Assembly (NCBI RefSeq): GCF_008017805.1
Contig: NZ_VRTT01000003.1
Span: forward strand, 102,549 to 166,548
Reading direction: 5' to 3'
Source: Paenibacillus sp. N3.4
Lineage (GTDB): Bacteria; Bacillota; Bacilli; Paenibacillales; NBRC-103111
DNA: 64,000 nucleotides
Shown here: positions 63,935 through 64,000 of the stretch, piece by piece
Position numbering within the stretch: the stretch's first letter is position 1
Layout of the letters: each line of letters starts with the position of its first letter
Translations under genes and position numbers: made by a program
The notes under the pieces: generated by a model
Told to the model about the DNA's origin: nothing
Seen by the model: the letters and a program-made list of their open reading frames with translations, nothing else
The model's database searches: none

Positions 63935-64000
63935 GCAGCTATAAAAAGAATCCTCAAGTATTTCACCTCATTATTAGATATACCTAAGTACTATAATTTT
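63902..64000 (-). repeat. Right copy of the exact 99-base inverted repeat (window end)
   Basis: Exact reverse complement of 62553-62651. Matching begins at 63902 and runs to the window end, so the true extent is unknown. Confidence 0.95.

Overview
The window looks like chromosomal DNA of a spore-forming, low-GC Gram-positive bacterium of the Paenibacillus type. The evidence is a T-box leader in front of thrS with ytxC upstream, liaFSR, PrkA, an AbrB/SpoVT-type regulator behind a sigma-H-like promoter, a gamma-SASP-like peptide, YesM/YesN-type two-component proteins beside a sugar ABC transporter, the futalosine menaquinone enzyme MqnC, and a CpsB/C/D polysaccharide locus. The species assignment is inference. 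No rRNA, tRNA, CRISPR array, insertion sequence or prophage was seen.

Layout. 1-2.7 kb: methionine synthesis (metA end, metI, metC). 2.8-7.8 kb: mqnC, an unknown anchored protein, a GGDEF protein, ytxC. 7.8-10.1 kb: thrS with its T-box leader. 10.2-13.3 kb: a 3D-domain wall protein, a SASP-like peptide, a decayed Cache-domain remnant, and amt with a GlnR/TnrA-like control region. 13.5-16.8 kb: liaFSR and a YugN-like gene. 17-21 kb: an HtrA protease with a disturbed start, then a two-component system. 21-30 kb: ispH, DUF2062, DAHP synthase, a GSI-beta-like glutamine synthetase behind a perfect GlnR/TnrA site, a DUF1800/DUF1501 export pair, a Mug-type glycosylase, serC. 30.2-34 kb: NrdR-box-controlled nrdIEF with an unusual structured leader. 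34-38 kb: an orphan response regulator, trmL, an AbrB-like regulator, a 35-residue membrane peptide and an exopolysaccharide-type glycosidase. 38-45 kb: YesM/YesN and a sugar ABC transporter. 45-49.5 kb: an MFS transporter, a TrxB-like flavoprotein, a DUF2161 nuclease-like protein and a strikingly GC-rich AraM-like dehydrogenase. 49.5-52.6 kb: prkA, two small membrane proteins and a Gly/His/Tyr-rich repeat protein. 52.9-64 kb: a surface-polysaccharide operon (CpsB phosphatase, SLH protein, CpsC/Wzz, CpsD kinase, CapD-like dehydratase, initiating sugar transferase, several glycosyltransferases) that turns very AT-rich after about 59.5 kb.

Three genes (htrA, the wzz/cpsC homologue and one GT4 glycosyltransferase) each need a single-base correction in the same direction to restore a full-length family protein. 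The last 99 bases are an exact reverse complement of bases 62553-62651 and cut off a GT2 glycosyltransferase gene. Together these suggest either recent decay or draft-quality sequence. The most interesting candidates for new biology are the structured nrdIEF leader RNA, the A_AAA_AAG motif exactly at the htrA frame break, and the GSI-beta-like glutamine synthetase under a Gram-positive GlnR/TnrA-type operator.
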